A stretch of 5,844 nt of DNA from JAEUSG01 sp964590225 (lineage in GTDB: Bacteria > Fibrobacterota > OXYB2-FULL-49-7 > JAEUSG01): positions 1 through 5,844 of the forward strand of contig CAZPWS010000085.1 in NCBI GenBank assembly GCA_964590225.1, read 5' to 3'. The notes under the pieces were generated by a model. The model was given only the letters and a program-made list of their open reading frames with translations, was not told the origin of the DNA and ran no database searches. How positions within the stretch are numbered: the first letter of the stretch is position 1; the number at the start of each line of letters is the position of its first letter. A program made the translations under genes and the position numbers. Shown here in pieces: positions 1 through 5,794 of this stretch.

Positions 1-20
1 AATGTCAGGTAATAACTCCT

Positions 21-383
21 TTAAATTTGGTAAAATAGGGTGACGAATGTGGGCTTAAAGATAAGGATATTTGCCTTCCGCTCAGTTGATTGTGAATATC
101 CGCCTACAGACTCAATTATTTTTGCCCCCTTTAACGCATCAAAAATGATGCTGACTCCGTAATCATTGGCTGTTTCATCAGTTATTGACTTAATATTAAC
201 CGTAGTAACTTTGTATCCACGATCTATAAGTGAATCAGTAATAATAGAGCCAACACGGTTTTCGAGCCAACTATTACCTCTCACTATCAGTACTGTTTTG
301 ATGGATGCAGAGTCTTCGGCGGAAATGCCAAGCGCAAATAGAAACACAAGAACAAATGGGATCATAAAATTTCTCCTTTTCAT
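21..383 (-). CDS. Small exported protein, flavodoxin-like N-terminal half, function unknown
   Basis: The 120-residue product begins with a Sec-type signal peptide: basic MKRR, a hydrophobic core at about residues 8-20 and probable cleavage after Ala22. The mature part starts with a beta strand (KTVLIV), a loop with GNSW, a helix (about 42-54) and a second strand (KVTTVNI). This alternation resembles a flavodoxin-like alpha/beta fold, but I cannot assign a cofactor or function. At about 98 mature residues it is short for that fold, and the C-terminal strands seem to be missing. The start is uncertain. The only good Shine-Dalgarno sequence (AAAGGAG, about 373-380) lies inside codons 2-4 and is correctly spaced for Met7 at position 365. 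Starting there gives 114 residues and loses the basic N-region. The gene is divergent from the 420-728 gene, with only 36 bases between the outer starts. Resemblance is judged by eye, so the family call is weak. Confidence 0.7.
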   Translation of the reverse strand: MKRRNFMIPFVLVFLFALGISAEDSASIKTVLIVRGNSWLENRVGSIITDSLIDRGYKVTTVNIKSITDETANDYGVSIIFDALKGAKIIESVGGYSQSTERKANILIFKPTFVTLFYQI

Positions 384-387
384 TGAA

Positions 388-398
388 TATAGTATATT
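388..398. promoter_or_regulatory. Candidate divergent -10 elements
   Basis: The 36-base gap between two divergent genes contains overlapping AT-rich hexamers. TATAGT (388-393) and TATATT (393-398) read toward the 420 gene. TATACT (396-391 on the minus strand) reads toward the left gene. Transcription from the minus-strand hexamer would begin near 384, just ahead of the ATG at 383, so only the internal start at 365 would have a leader with a ribosome binding site. No convincing -35 element is visible on either strand. Confidence 0.25.
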
Positions 399-419
399 GA
401 AAAAAAGGAGATTTTCTTT

Positions 420-728
420 ATGAACTGGAATGCAATTAAAAAAGACATGACAAAAGGTTTAACCGAAGGATTTCGGTTAATGAGAGATGGTGCGGACATT
501 GCAGCAAAGAAGGCTTCAGAACTTACTGAAGAGGGGCGAAGACGGGTAAAAATATTTCAGACAAAGCGAGAGATTCATAATCTTATGGCCGACATTGGGG
601 CCACCATTTACAGTTCCAATAAAATTTCAAAAGAACTCGCTAAGGAATTATCTATTGCGGGTATAATAAAAAAAATCGGCACTGCTGAAAAAAGATTGCA
701 CACGCTTGAAAAGAAAAAGGGGCGATGA
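420..728 (+). CDS. Small charged helical cytoplasmic protein, function unknown
   Basis: The product has 102 residues with no signal peptide or membrane span. It is rich in Lys, Arg and Glu and predicted by eye to be almost entirely helical. An N-terminal amphipathic segment (about 1-40) is followed by a long helix (about 42-62, with the REIHNLMADIGATIY motif). A C-terminal heptad-like helix (about 78-100) is typical of a short coiled coil. The central motif recalls small helical proteins of unknown function found in several Gram-negative phyla, in which a helix with a conserved 'E-I-H-x-x-M-A-x-I/L-G' pattern precedes a coiled coil. I cannot name a function. The start is well supported: AAGGAG at 405-410 lies nine bases before the ATG. 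It stands alone on its strand; the next gene to the right is convergent with it. Confidence 0.8.
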   Translation: MNWNAIKKDMTKGLTEGFRLMRDGADIAAKKASELTEEGRRRVKIFQTKREIHNLMADIGATIYSSNKISKELAKELSIAGIIKKIGTAEKRLHTLEKKKGR

Positions 729-740
729 TTAAGTTGGGAT

Positions 741-783
741 AAAAAAGTACAGCCTCCTAACTCATGGTGAAGTAAGAGGCTGT
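741..783 (-). terminator. Rho-independent terminator after the tRNA remnant
   Basis: An eight-base-pair stem (ACAGCCTC at 749-756 with GAGGCTGT at 776-783) encloses a 19-base loop. On the minus strand it is followed by AC and six T residues (746-741). It lies directly downstream of the tRNA 3' fragment on the same strand, as expected for the original terminator of a tRNA gene. It would also end transcripts of the 861-2061 gene pair. On the plus strand there is no T tract, so it would be at most a weak terminator for the 420-728 gene. Confidence 0.7.
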
Positions 784-788
784 AATGT

Positions 789-830
789 TGGGTCTAGAAG
801 GATTTGAACCTTCGGCCGCTGATTATGAGT
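789..830 (-). pseudogene. tRNA 3'-half remnant (candidate attachment-site repeat)
   Basis: Read on the minus strand this is the 3' part of a tRNA: an anticodon loop CTCATAA, the 3' anticodon stem TCAGC, a variable loop, the complete T arm (GAAGG, TTCAAAT, CCTTC), the 3' acceptor strand TAGACCC and discriminator A. It matches the 3' end of the intact tRNA-Lys at 2221-2263. The first 29 bases are identical (789-817), then come one base missing from the variable loop and one mismatch in the anticodon. Upstream of the anticodon loop the similarity stops, and there is no partner for the anticodon stem, no D arm and no 5' acceptor strand. It therefore cannot fold as a functional tRNA. The mismatch makes the anticodon read CAU instead of CUU, so the fragment could have decayed from tRNA-Lys or come from a different tRNA. 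Confidence 0.75.
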
Positions 831-860
831 GATATGCTTTATGTCAACAGTGATTAAGTC

Positions 861-1199
861 TTAATGTGCTTGTGATTCTGATTTGCGTTGCAAACGAAGC
901 ATGATGGCTCTGTTCAGGTTTGCTCTATGGTGATCACTAATTTCTGTAAATGACAGGTGTTTTTTTAGAAATTCTATTGAATAAACTTCTGCTAATTTTC
1001 CAAACGCTTCGTCCAGAAAGCTCACAGAGACAGCTTTCATATCGGCAAATGAAACCTGAACCGAATACTCCATTTCAAGGAGCGCAGTAATTTTGGCAAA
1101 CACTTTCTGGCCCCAAATCTCTCTTGTGGATAGATGGGTTCCAAACTCTGTTGCCAGGGTAATGACAGTTAGTTTCTCCACTTCGTATAATATACTCAC
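861..1199 (-). CDS. STAS-like domain protein (DUF4325 type)
   Basis: With a GTG start at 1199 the product has 112 residues, is soluble and has no signal peptide. Residues 18-37 (EFGTHLSTREIWGQKVFAKI) and 49-69, with VSVSFLDEAFGKL at the end, match the pattern of STAS-like DUF4325 proteins, in which the 'S-F-x-D-E-x-x-G-K-L' segment is the family hallmark. STAS domains are small alpha/beta folds that often act as partners of GHKL kinases, as in SpoIIAA. This gene directly follows a GHKL-type ATPase gene, which supports a joint role. The start is a choice. GTG at 1199 sits seven bases after the upstream stop codon, with a weak AAGG four to eight bases before it. ATGs at 1247 and 1256 would overlap the upstream gene by 41-50 bases, have no ribosome binding site and add a basic tail unlike the family. 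The gene ends 30 bases from the tRNA remnant. Cellular function is unknown. Confidence 0.75.
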   Translation of the reverse strand: MSILYEVEKLTVITLATEFGTHLSTREIWGQKVFAKITALLEMEYSVQVSFADMKAVSVSFLDEAFGKLAEVYSIEFLKKHLSFTEISDHHRANLNRAIMLRLQRKSESQAH

Positions 1200-1206
1200 T
1201 TTCGCC

Positions 1207-2061
1207 TTAAAAGAGAAAGGTCTCCTCTTTTGCCTTAGCTTTAGCATGTGACACATTATTCAGGAAAAGTTGAAAATCTATTATTGTCCCTTGAAACTTG
1301 ATTGGTAGATTGGTCCTCCTTTCTCTTCCGGCCAGGTTTTCATAGTAACCAGTCCCTGATATAATGCGAAGGTTGTTCTTTGAGCTTTCCATCCAGTCTT
1401 TAAGATCGAATAAACCGATTCCACTGTTCTTAGAGTAGTTTGATCCCGTAACACCTTGTTCGGTAGCTTTCATTATGCACCATGAGTCATCTAAAAATTC
1501 TGGAGAATCTTTTGACAGATATTTCTGCCTGATGTGTTCCGGAATGCCAATGCCTATGTCCATGATGCTAAAGATCAGCTCGTTTCTGCTCTTGTAATAC
1601 TGACCAAAGACAGATACCGACTTTGTTCCGGAGTGTTGAAGTCCATTGGAAATCATTTCGTCAATGTTTTCCTGAATTGCCATATCTAAGAAGGATTCTT
1701 CAAATGCACCATGATTATGCAAAAAACTTAATATTGATTCGCTGGCTTGTTCCGTTAGGTGTGGCTCACAAATTGTTTCAACACCAAGAACAGAATCTAA
1801 ATTATCTCTTACAGATGTTTTTAGATATGCAGGCATATTGGATACTGAAAGATTTTTTCCATTCTTTTTAAAACGATTTGAATATTGTGCCAATAGAACA
1901 ATTCCGCATGGATAAATCCATGGGTTGTCCGTAAAGAGTAGCACACTATTACCATGAACCGATAATGCAAGATCATTAGCCAATTTAAGTAGATGGTTGT
2001 AATGCTCTGGTATAATTGAAAGCTTTGAGGGAACCAATATTTTCATTAGTTTAAGATACAT
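1207..2061 (-). CDS. GHKL/HATPase-type ATP-binding protein
   Basis: The product has 284 residues, with a C-terminal Bergerat-fold ATPase domain at about 125-268. Visible motifs are the N box (E131 to S144, ENIDEMISNGLQHS, with Asn138 as the probable Mg-binding residue), the G1 box DIGIGIP (168-174), the G2 box SGIGL (213-217) and a closing strand GTIIDFQLFL. The N-terminal 120 residues have no recognisable sensor domain, histidine phosphoacceptor box or membrane span, so this is not a canonical sensor histidine kinase. It resembles the stand-alone ATP-binding proteins commonly encoded beside STAS-like DUF4325 genes. By analogy with SpoIIAB/SpoIIAA it could phosphorylate or be switched by its neighbour; this is inference. 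The downstream STAS-like gene starts a few bases after this stop, so the two probably form an operon. No Shine-Dalgarno sequence precedes the ATG at 2061 or the alternative ATG at 2046. The latter gives MKILVPSKLS and is equally plausible. Confidence 0.85.
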   Translation of the reverse strand: MYLKLMKILVPSKLSIIPEHYNHLLKLANDLALSVHGNSVLLFTDNPWIYPCGIVLLAQYSNRFKKNGKNLSVSNMPAYLKTSVRDNLDSVLGVETICEPHLTEQASESILSFLHNHGAFEESFLDMAIQENIDEMISNGLQHSGTKSVSVFGQYYKSRNELIFSIMDIGIGIPEHIRQKYLSKDSPEFLDDSWCIMKATEQGVTGSNYSKNSGIGLFDLKDWMESSKNNLRIISGTGYYENLAGRERRTNLPIKFQGTIIDFQLFLNNVSHAKAKAKEETFLF

Positions 2062-2082
2062 ATTTTTGCATAGTTTTTATGG

Positions 2083-2110
2083 ACTAAAAGGTTGTGTAGA
2101 GACCTGTCAA
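2083..2110 (-). promoter_or_regulatory. Candidate promoter of the ATPase/STAS-like operon
   Basis: On the minus strand a perfect -35 hexamer TTGACA (2110-2105) is followed after 16 bases by TTTAGT (2088-2083), a four-of-six match to the -10 consensus. Transcription would start near 2076, giving a leader of about 15 bases (30 if translation starts at 2046) without a visible ribosome binding site. It lies between the tRNA terminator and the operon, so the two genes appear to have their own promoter inside the putative island. Confidence 0.4.
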
Positions 2111-2172
2111 AACATGAAGTTCTGAAAAAATTGTGGAACTTGCTCTTATGAAGCATGAACACTATTTGCCAT

Positions 2173-2212
2173 AAAAAACAATCCCCTTAAGTTTAAACAA
2201 GTTAAGGGGATT
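2173..2212. terminator. Bidirectional rho-independent terminator after tRNA-Lys
   Basis: An 11-base-pair stem (AATCCCCTTAA at 2180-2190 with its complement at 2202-2212) closes an 11-base loop that itself contains the palindrome GTTTAAAC. On the minus strand the hairpin is followed by G and a run of T (2178-2173), which ends the tRNA-Lys transcript eight bases after the tRNA 3' end. On the plus strand it is followed by TATTTTT, so it could act in both directions. It also insulates the ATPase operon from tRNA and helicase transcription. Confidence 0.85.
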
Positions 2213-2220
2213 TATTTTTG

Positions 2221-2293
<73 letters not shown>

Positions 2294-2315
2294 TGGTCTT
2301 TCAAAATAGATGGTA

Positions 2316-2345
2316 AATATATGATTTCCGTCGCATTTAAGGCAA
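2316..2345 (-). promoter_or_regulatory. Candidate promoter of tRNA-Lys
   Basis: On the minus strand TTGCCT (2345-2340) and TATATT (2321-2316) are separated by 18 bases. Transcription would begin near 2309, about 16 bases before the mature tRNA 5' end. The -35 is a partial match, and the whole element lies in the short gap between the helicase stop codon and the tRNA. Confidence 0.4.
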
Positions 2346-2356
2346 TAAAAGAGAAA

Positions 2357-3556
2357 TCAATGAAAGCGGTTTTTATTTGCTGATTGAGATGAGTGAAATC
2401 TTGTCCGTGGTTTTTCAGGACCGAAATTAATGTTGTAGTTAAAGTCCGGGTGGCGCTTTTTTGTTACCGGTTTTCCAAGTCTTTTTTCAATCTCGCGAAC
2501 CTCCGAAGCGTCTTCATCGCATATAAATGTCATTGCATCGCCTTGTTTTTCTGCCCGTCCTGTACGGCCAATTCTATGAATATATGTTGAGGCAGTATCG
2601 GGAATGTCGTAGTTGATTACATGTGAAATCGTGGCGACATCTATTCCTCTTGCGGCAATATCGGTTGCTACAAGGATTTCGAGTTTTCCCTTTCGGAATC
2701 CGTCAAGCGCGGCTTTTCTCGCGTTTTGAGATTTATTAGCATGAAGTACGCCTACAGTAAAGCCTGCTTGTTGCAGATCGTCCACAAGGATGTTTGCTCT
2801 GTGTTTGGTGCGTGTAAAAACAAGCACAGACTCCCTTTTCATGCTCTTTAGCAGTGCAATCAAGAGAGGTGTTTTTAAGCGCCCCTTTACAGGATAAAAG
2901 CAGTGGTCAATTGTTTCTGCTGGCGCCTCAATTGCAATGCTGATTCTGCGGGGTTCTCTTAGGTGTAGTTTTATTAAATCCATGAGTTCGGGGGCGAATG
3001 TAGCCGAGAAAAGCAGCGTTTGTCTGTCTTTGGGTAATGCATTTAAAATAGTTGTAATGTTAGGAAGAAAGCCCATATCAAGCATTCTATCGGCTTCATC
3101 GAGCACCACAGCCTCTATTTTAGACAAATCAACATTACCCTGTTTCATATGGTCAATCATTCGTCCCGGACAGCATACGATGATTTCAGTTCCGTTTCTT
3201 AGTGCCATCATTTGTGGCTGAAAACCTACACCGCCATAAACTACGGCGCAGCGGAGTGTTGTGTGTCGCCCTAAGCTCTTGGTTACATCCTTGATTTGTT
3301 CGGCAAGCTCTCTTGTTGGCGTAACGACAAGTATTCTCGGTGCTTTAATTTTTTTCTGGTCCTGTAAAAGCAGGTGAAGAAGGGGAAGCATAAATGCGGC
3401 TGTTTTTCCTGTTCCTGTTGCCGCAGTTCCGATAATATCTAGACCCTCCATAATAAGAGGAATGGTCTTTTTCTGAATTGGTGTTGGTATAGTGTAGCCG
3501 AGGTTGTTTACTGCTTTTGAAAGTCTTTCGTGGAGGCGAAAATCTGAAAAACTCAT
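2357..3556 (-). CDS. rhlE: DEAD-box ATP-dependent RNA helicase, RhlE type
   Basis: This cytoplasmic ATP-dependent RNA unwinding enzyme acts in RNA decay or ribosome assembly by family knowledge. From ATG 3556 it has 399 residues. An in-frame TTG at 3568 would add four, but GGAG (3566-3563) six bases before the ATG makes 3556 the better start. Residue numbers here count from that TTG. In order there are the Q motif region (6-38), motif I AATGTGKT (49-56), Ia PTRELAEQ (84-91), CPGR in place of the usual TPGR (133-136), II DEAD (157-160), III SAT (188-190), IV (248-252), V ATDIAARGID (301-310) and VI HRIGRTGR (331-338). The HANKSQNARKAAL stretch (276-288) is characteristic of the RhlE group. The C-terminal tail (about 365-403) is basic and short, without an added RNA-binding domain. 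All catalytic motifs are intact. It is divergent from the AraC-type regulator and followed by tRNA-Lys; no terminator separates it from the tRNA. Confidence 0.95.
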   Translation of the reverse strand: MSFSDFRLHERLSKAVNNLGYTIPTPIQKKTIPLIMEGLDIIGTAATGTGKTAAFMLPLLHLLLQDQKKIKAPRILVVTPTRELAEQIKDVTKSLGRHTTLRCAVVYGGVGFQPQMMALRNGTEIIVCCPGRMIDHMKQGNVDLSKIEAVVLDEADRMLDMGFLPNITTILNALPKDRQTLLFSATFAPELMDLIKLHLREPRRISIAIEAPAETIDHCFYPVKGRLKTPLLIALLKSMKRESVLVFTRTKHRANILVDDLQQAGFTVGVLHANKSQNARKAALDGFRKGKLEILVATDIAARGIDVATISHVINYDIPDTASTYIHRIGRTGRAEKQGDAMTFICDEDASEVREIEKRLGKPVTKKRHPDFNYNINFGPEKPRTRFHSSQSANKNRFH

Positions 3557-3587
3557 TGATTTCTCCAAATTAAGTATGCGAACAGGC

Positions 3588-3616
3588 TTTACAGATATTT
3601 CACCGTAACATATTTT
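3588..3616 (+). promoter_or_regulatory. Candidate promoter of the membrane AraC-type regulator
   Basis: TTTACA (3588-3593) and TATTTT (3611-3616) are 17 bases apart. Transcription would start near 3623, about 42 bases before the ATG at 3665. It overlaps the candidate promoter for the divergent helicase gene, so the two may compete or be jointly controlled. Confidence 0.35.
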
Positions 3617-3641
3617 AAAGGCTGTGCTGAATATATGTAAA
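3612..3641 (-). promoter_or_regulatory. Candidate promoter of the helicase gene
   Basis: On the minus strand TTTACA (3641-3636) is followed after 18 bases by TAAAAT (3617-3612). Transcription would start near 3605, giving a leader of about 49 bases. Its -10 hexamer shares bases 3612-3616 with the -10 of the candidate promoter on the opposite strand. Confidence 0.35.
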
Positions 3642-3664
3642 TATCGGATGGGTATGAGAAAATT

Positions 3665-5650
3665 ATGTTGCTGATCCTTTTTTTTACCGCTTTAGTGCTG
3701 GCTAATGCGCAGTTAGCAGAAAGCCAGATTAGTGGTGTGAAATTTTTATCGGATAGTGTGCAGGGCTTTCACTGTTGGGAATCTGCGTATGGATATCGCT
3801 TTCCTTCGAAGAAAGGAGCGATTATTCCTTGCGGATCGGGTGATACTTTGTCAGGTCTTCGCATAAAAGGTGGCCGTGGGGTGGGGGAGATAGCCTGCTT
3901 TGTTAGGATGCCTTTTACTAACCGCTCCACAATTTGGCAAAGATTTTATCTCGTCATCGATAGCGTTATGCCCTTTGCGGACCAAACTGTAGAGGAAAGG
4001 CTTTACTTTGTTACCTATTCGGTAAATGAGCGTTTTTATGGCAATAAATCTTTGCCGCTGGTCTCTTTATATGCGGTCAGAAATATTGATGGGGAATACT
4101 CCTTACAAGCATTGATTCGGCCATCTGCCAAAATCACCCGCAATTTTGATTGCAATGCTCCTCTAACTACTGGAAAGAAATACTGTATCGAAAGCATGTT
4201 ATCATTTTGGGGTGCTGACAGTGCCGAATTTTCCCTCTTTATAGATGGAGTAAGGGTTGGTTTGGACAGATTTGTTTTTACTAATCCTATTACTTTCTTT
4301 GAAATGCGCGTAGCAAACTCTACTATGGGCGCCTCGGAGTGGAATATTAAGATGTATGATATTGCGATATCGGACAAAAGGTTGCACTCCATTCCTTCTG
4401 CACCCGAAGGTTTAATTCATAGCGTTAAACAGGATTCTGTGGTCTTGTTGACTGATAAGTTTATGTCAACATATCAACATGAATATGTCAGTGATATTGA
4501 GTGGGAGCTTTATTCTGCTCTTAATCCGGTTTATCCCGTAATTCGGCTAAAGAGTTCGGGTGCTTTGGAATCGGACAGCATGGCTGTTCCATTTTATCTT
4601 GATGCGGGGCATTACTGGTTCCGTGTTAGAAGGATCAATAATTTTGGTGTCGTGGGAGAGTGGAGCAACGCAGACTCATTTAGTATAGCATATCAGAGAG
4701 AAAAGCCGGCGATCATAAAGGATGCCTATTTTTCCGGCGAAAAAGCGGACAAAAGAGCTGAATTTATCCGAAGAGATGTTTGGTATTGCTTTAATCTTAA
4801 ACTTGAAAAGAATACTGGGTGGAACACATACGCGTACGCGATAGTTAATGTACATCATAAAAATTTTTGCTATGGTGGCCCTATGAATAAGGGTGGGCCT
4901 TTTGTTCGCGATTCCAACATTGTGTTTAATTTGTCGCTATTTGGGGGTAATGCTTTTTTTGAAAAAAACAGGGAGGGTTCACACTATTCCGAAAAAATTA
5001 TACAAGGTAGTGTTGGTAAATTTATTGATGCAACAGAGGGAAAGTTTTCGGTAGATTCCACAAATGGTGTGGTTAAACTAAGGGTTCGGCTTCCAGATGG
5101 TGCCGTTTTTGGAACATGGGGAATTCGTTGTTTTGTCTTTGATACATCTGGTAATATGTCAAATTTTTATATGGATTCAGTGGTAGTAAAGGAGCCCTAC
5201 CCTGTATCGTTGGGTCTATTGCAAAGGCGTCTTATTGTTTCGTTTGGGTTGTTTTTCCTAATTCTGATTGGTATTTACTATGCCGCAAAGAAAGGTAGAT
5301 GGGCAAAAAAGAGTGTAGAAGAAAAAGAATTTTCAGATGAATATATCCGCATCTGCAATTTTTTAAGGGAAAACATATCGGAGAAAAACAGGGCGGAGGA
5401 TGTGTATAAAGCATTAAAAATTGGGAAAAACCGATTTTATCAGATAATGAAGTCAAATGAAGCCGAGTACTCCAAATTGTTGAATACCTTGAAAGTGGAA
5501 AAAGCAAAGCAGATAATGCAAGAAACAGATAAAAATATTTCAGAAATATCGTTTGAAATTGGGTATAATAATTCAGCCTATTTTGCGAAAGTTTTCAAAG
5601 AAATTGTGGGTATTGCACCTAATGAGTTCATTAAACAGATTAGAAAGTGA
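3665..5650 (+). CDS. Membrane-anchored one-component regulator: exported sensor half, one TM span, AraC-type DNA-binding domain
   Basis: The 661-residue product starts with a hydrophobic signal segment (MLLILFFTALVLANAQ) lacking the usual basic residues. Residues about 20-240 look like a LamG/concanavalin-type beta sandwich (for example FSLFIDGVRVGLDRF near 189-203), with cysteines at 37, 56, 78, 163 and 174 that could form disulfides outside the cytoplasm. About 245-343 is Fn3-like (HYWFRVRRINNFGVVGEWS), and about 346-508 is a further beta-rich domain. One membrane span (523-541) is followed by the basic KKGRWAKK, placing the C-terminus inside. Residues 555-661 are an AraC-type domain with two helix-turn-helix units (about 577-597 and 625-655, GYNNSAYFAKVFKEIVGIAPNEF). 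There is no kinase or receiver domain, so a signal outside would act directly on DNA binding. LamG-like domains often bind glycans, so sugar sensing is a guess. The 5' end may hold a one-base defect. The next gene encodes an exported protein and is a likely target. Confidence 0.85.
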   Translation: MLLILFFTALVLANAQLAESQISGVKFLSDSVQGFHCWESAYGYRFPSKKGAIIPCGSGDTLSGLRIKGGRGVGEIACFVRMPFTNRSTIWQRFYLVIDSVMPFADQTVEERLYFVTYSVNERFYGNKSLPLVSLYAVRNIDGEYSLQALIRPSAKITRNFDCNAPLTTGKKYCIESMLSFWGADSAEFSLFIDGVRVGLDRFVFTNPITFFEMRVANSTMGASEWNIKMYDIAISDKRLHSIPSAPEGLIHSVKQDSVVLLTDKFMSTYQHEYVSDIEWELYSALNPVYPVIRLKSSGALESDSMAVPFYLDAGHYWFRVRRINNFGVVGEWSNADSFSIAYQREKPAIIKDAYFSGEKADKRAEFIRRDVWYCFNLKLEKNTGWNTYAYAIVNVHHKNFCYGGPMNKGGPFVRDSNIVFNLSLFGGNAFFEKNREGSHYSEKIIQGSVGKFIDATEGKFSVDSTNGVVKLRVRLPDGAVFGTWGIRCFVFDTSGNMSNFYMDSVVVKEPYPVSLGLLQRRLIVSFGLFFLILIGIYYAAKKGRWAKKSVEEKEFSDEYIRICNFLRENISEKNRAEDVYKALKIGKNRFYQIMKSNEAEYSKLLNTLKVEKAKQIMQETDKNISEISFEIGYNNSAYFAKVFKEIVGIAPNEFIKQIRK

Positions 5651-5724
5651 CAATATTGGTGAAAAAGTGATAATTTTTGTATAAAAAGGCGATGTTGCTT
5701 GTAGCGATTCACAAGGGGTATGTA

Positions 5725-5790
5725 TATATTTTTATAAAAAAATGGGTTCTCGTTTCCAGAAAATTGGTCGATTCCGTCATTTTAAGGAGG
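5725..5790 (+). promoter_or_regulatory. Leader of the downstream exported-protein gene: candidate -10 and strong ribosome binding site
   Basis: The 144-base gap after the regulator is strongly AT-rich around 5720-5742. It contains TATATT (5725-5730), which could be a -10 element. No good -35 is placed correctly; TTGTAG at 5699-5704 is 20 bases away, as might be expected of an activator-dependent promoter. AAGGAGG (5784-5790) is the strongest ribosome binding site in the window and lies four bases before the ATG at 5795. The pentamer GCGAT occurs twice, 15 bases apart (5689-5693 and 5704-5708), too little to call an operator. Confidence 0.4.
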
Positions 5791-5794
5791 TTTT

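Noticed and set aside
816..847. TTGACA-like -35 (847-842, minus strand) with TAATCA 16 bases on, reading into the tRNA remnant
   Set aside because: The -10 falls inside the tRNA anticodon stem and the only product would be a non-functional fragment; probably chance.
1623..1871. Plus-strand open frame of 82 codons opposite the ATPase gene
   Set aside because: It lies wholly within the well-supported ATPase gene, has no ribosome binding site and its product resembles nothing known.
2937..3221. Plus-strand open frame of 94 codons opposite the helicase gene
   Set aside because: It is the antisense shadow of conserved helicase motifs, including the DEAD region; no independent support.
4036..4392. 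Minus-strand open frame of 118 codons opposite the membrane regulator
   Set aside because: It has no ribosome binding site and lies in a sandwich domain whose coding strand is clear; treated as a shadow.
5651..5690. Possible hairpin AAAAAGTGATAATTTTT after the regulator gene
   Set aside because: The stem is only five A-T pairs and has no G-C pairs, too weak to call a terminator.
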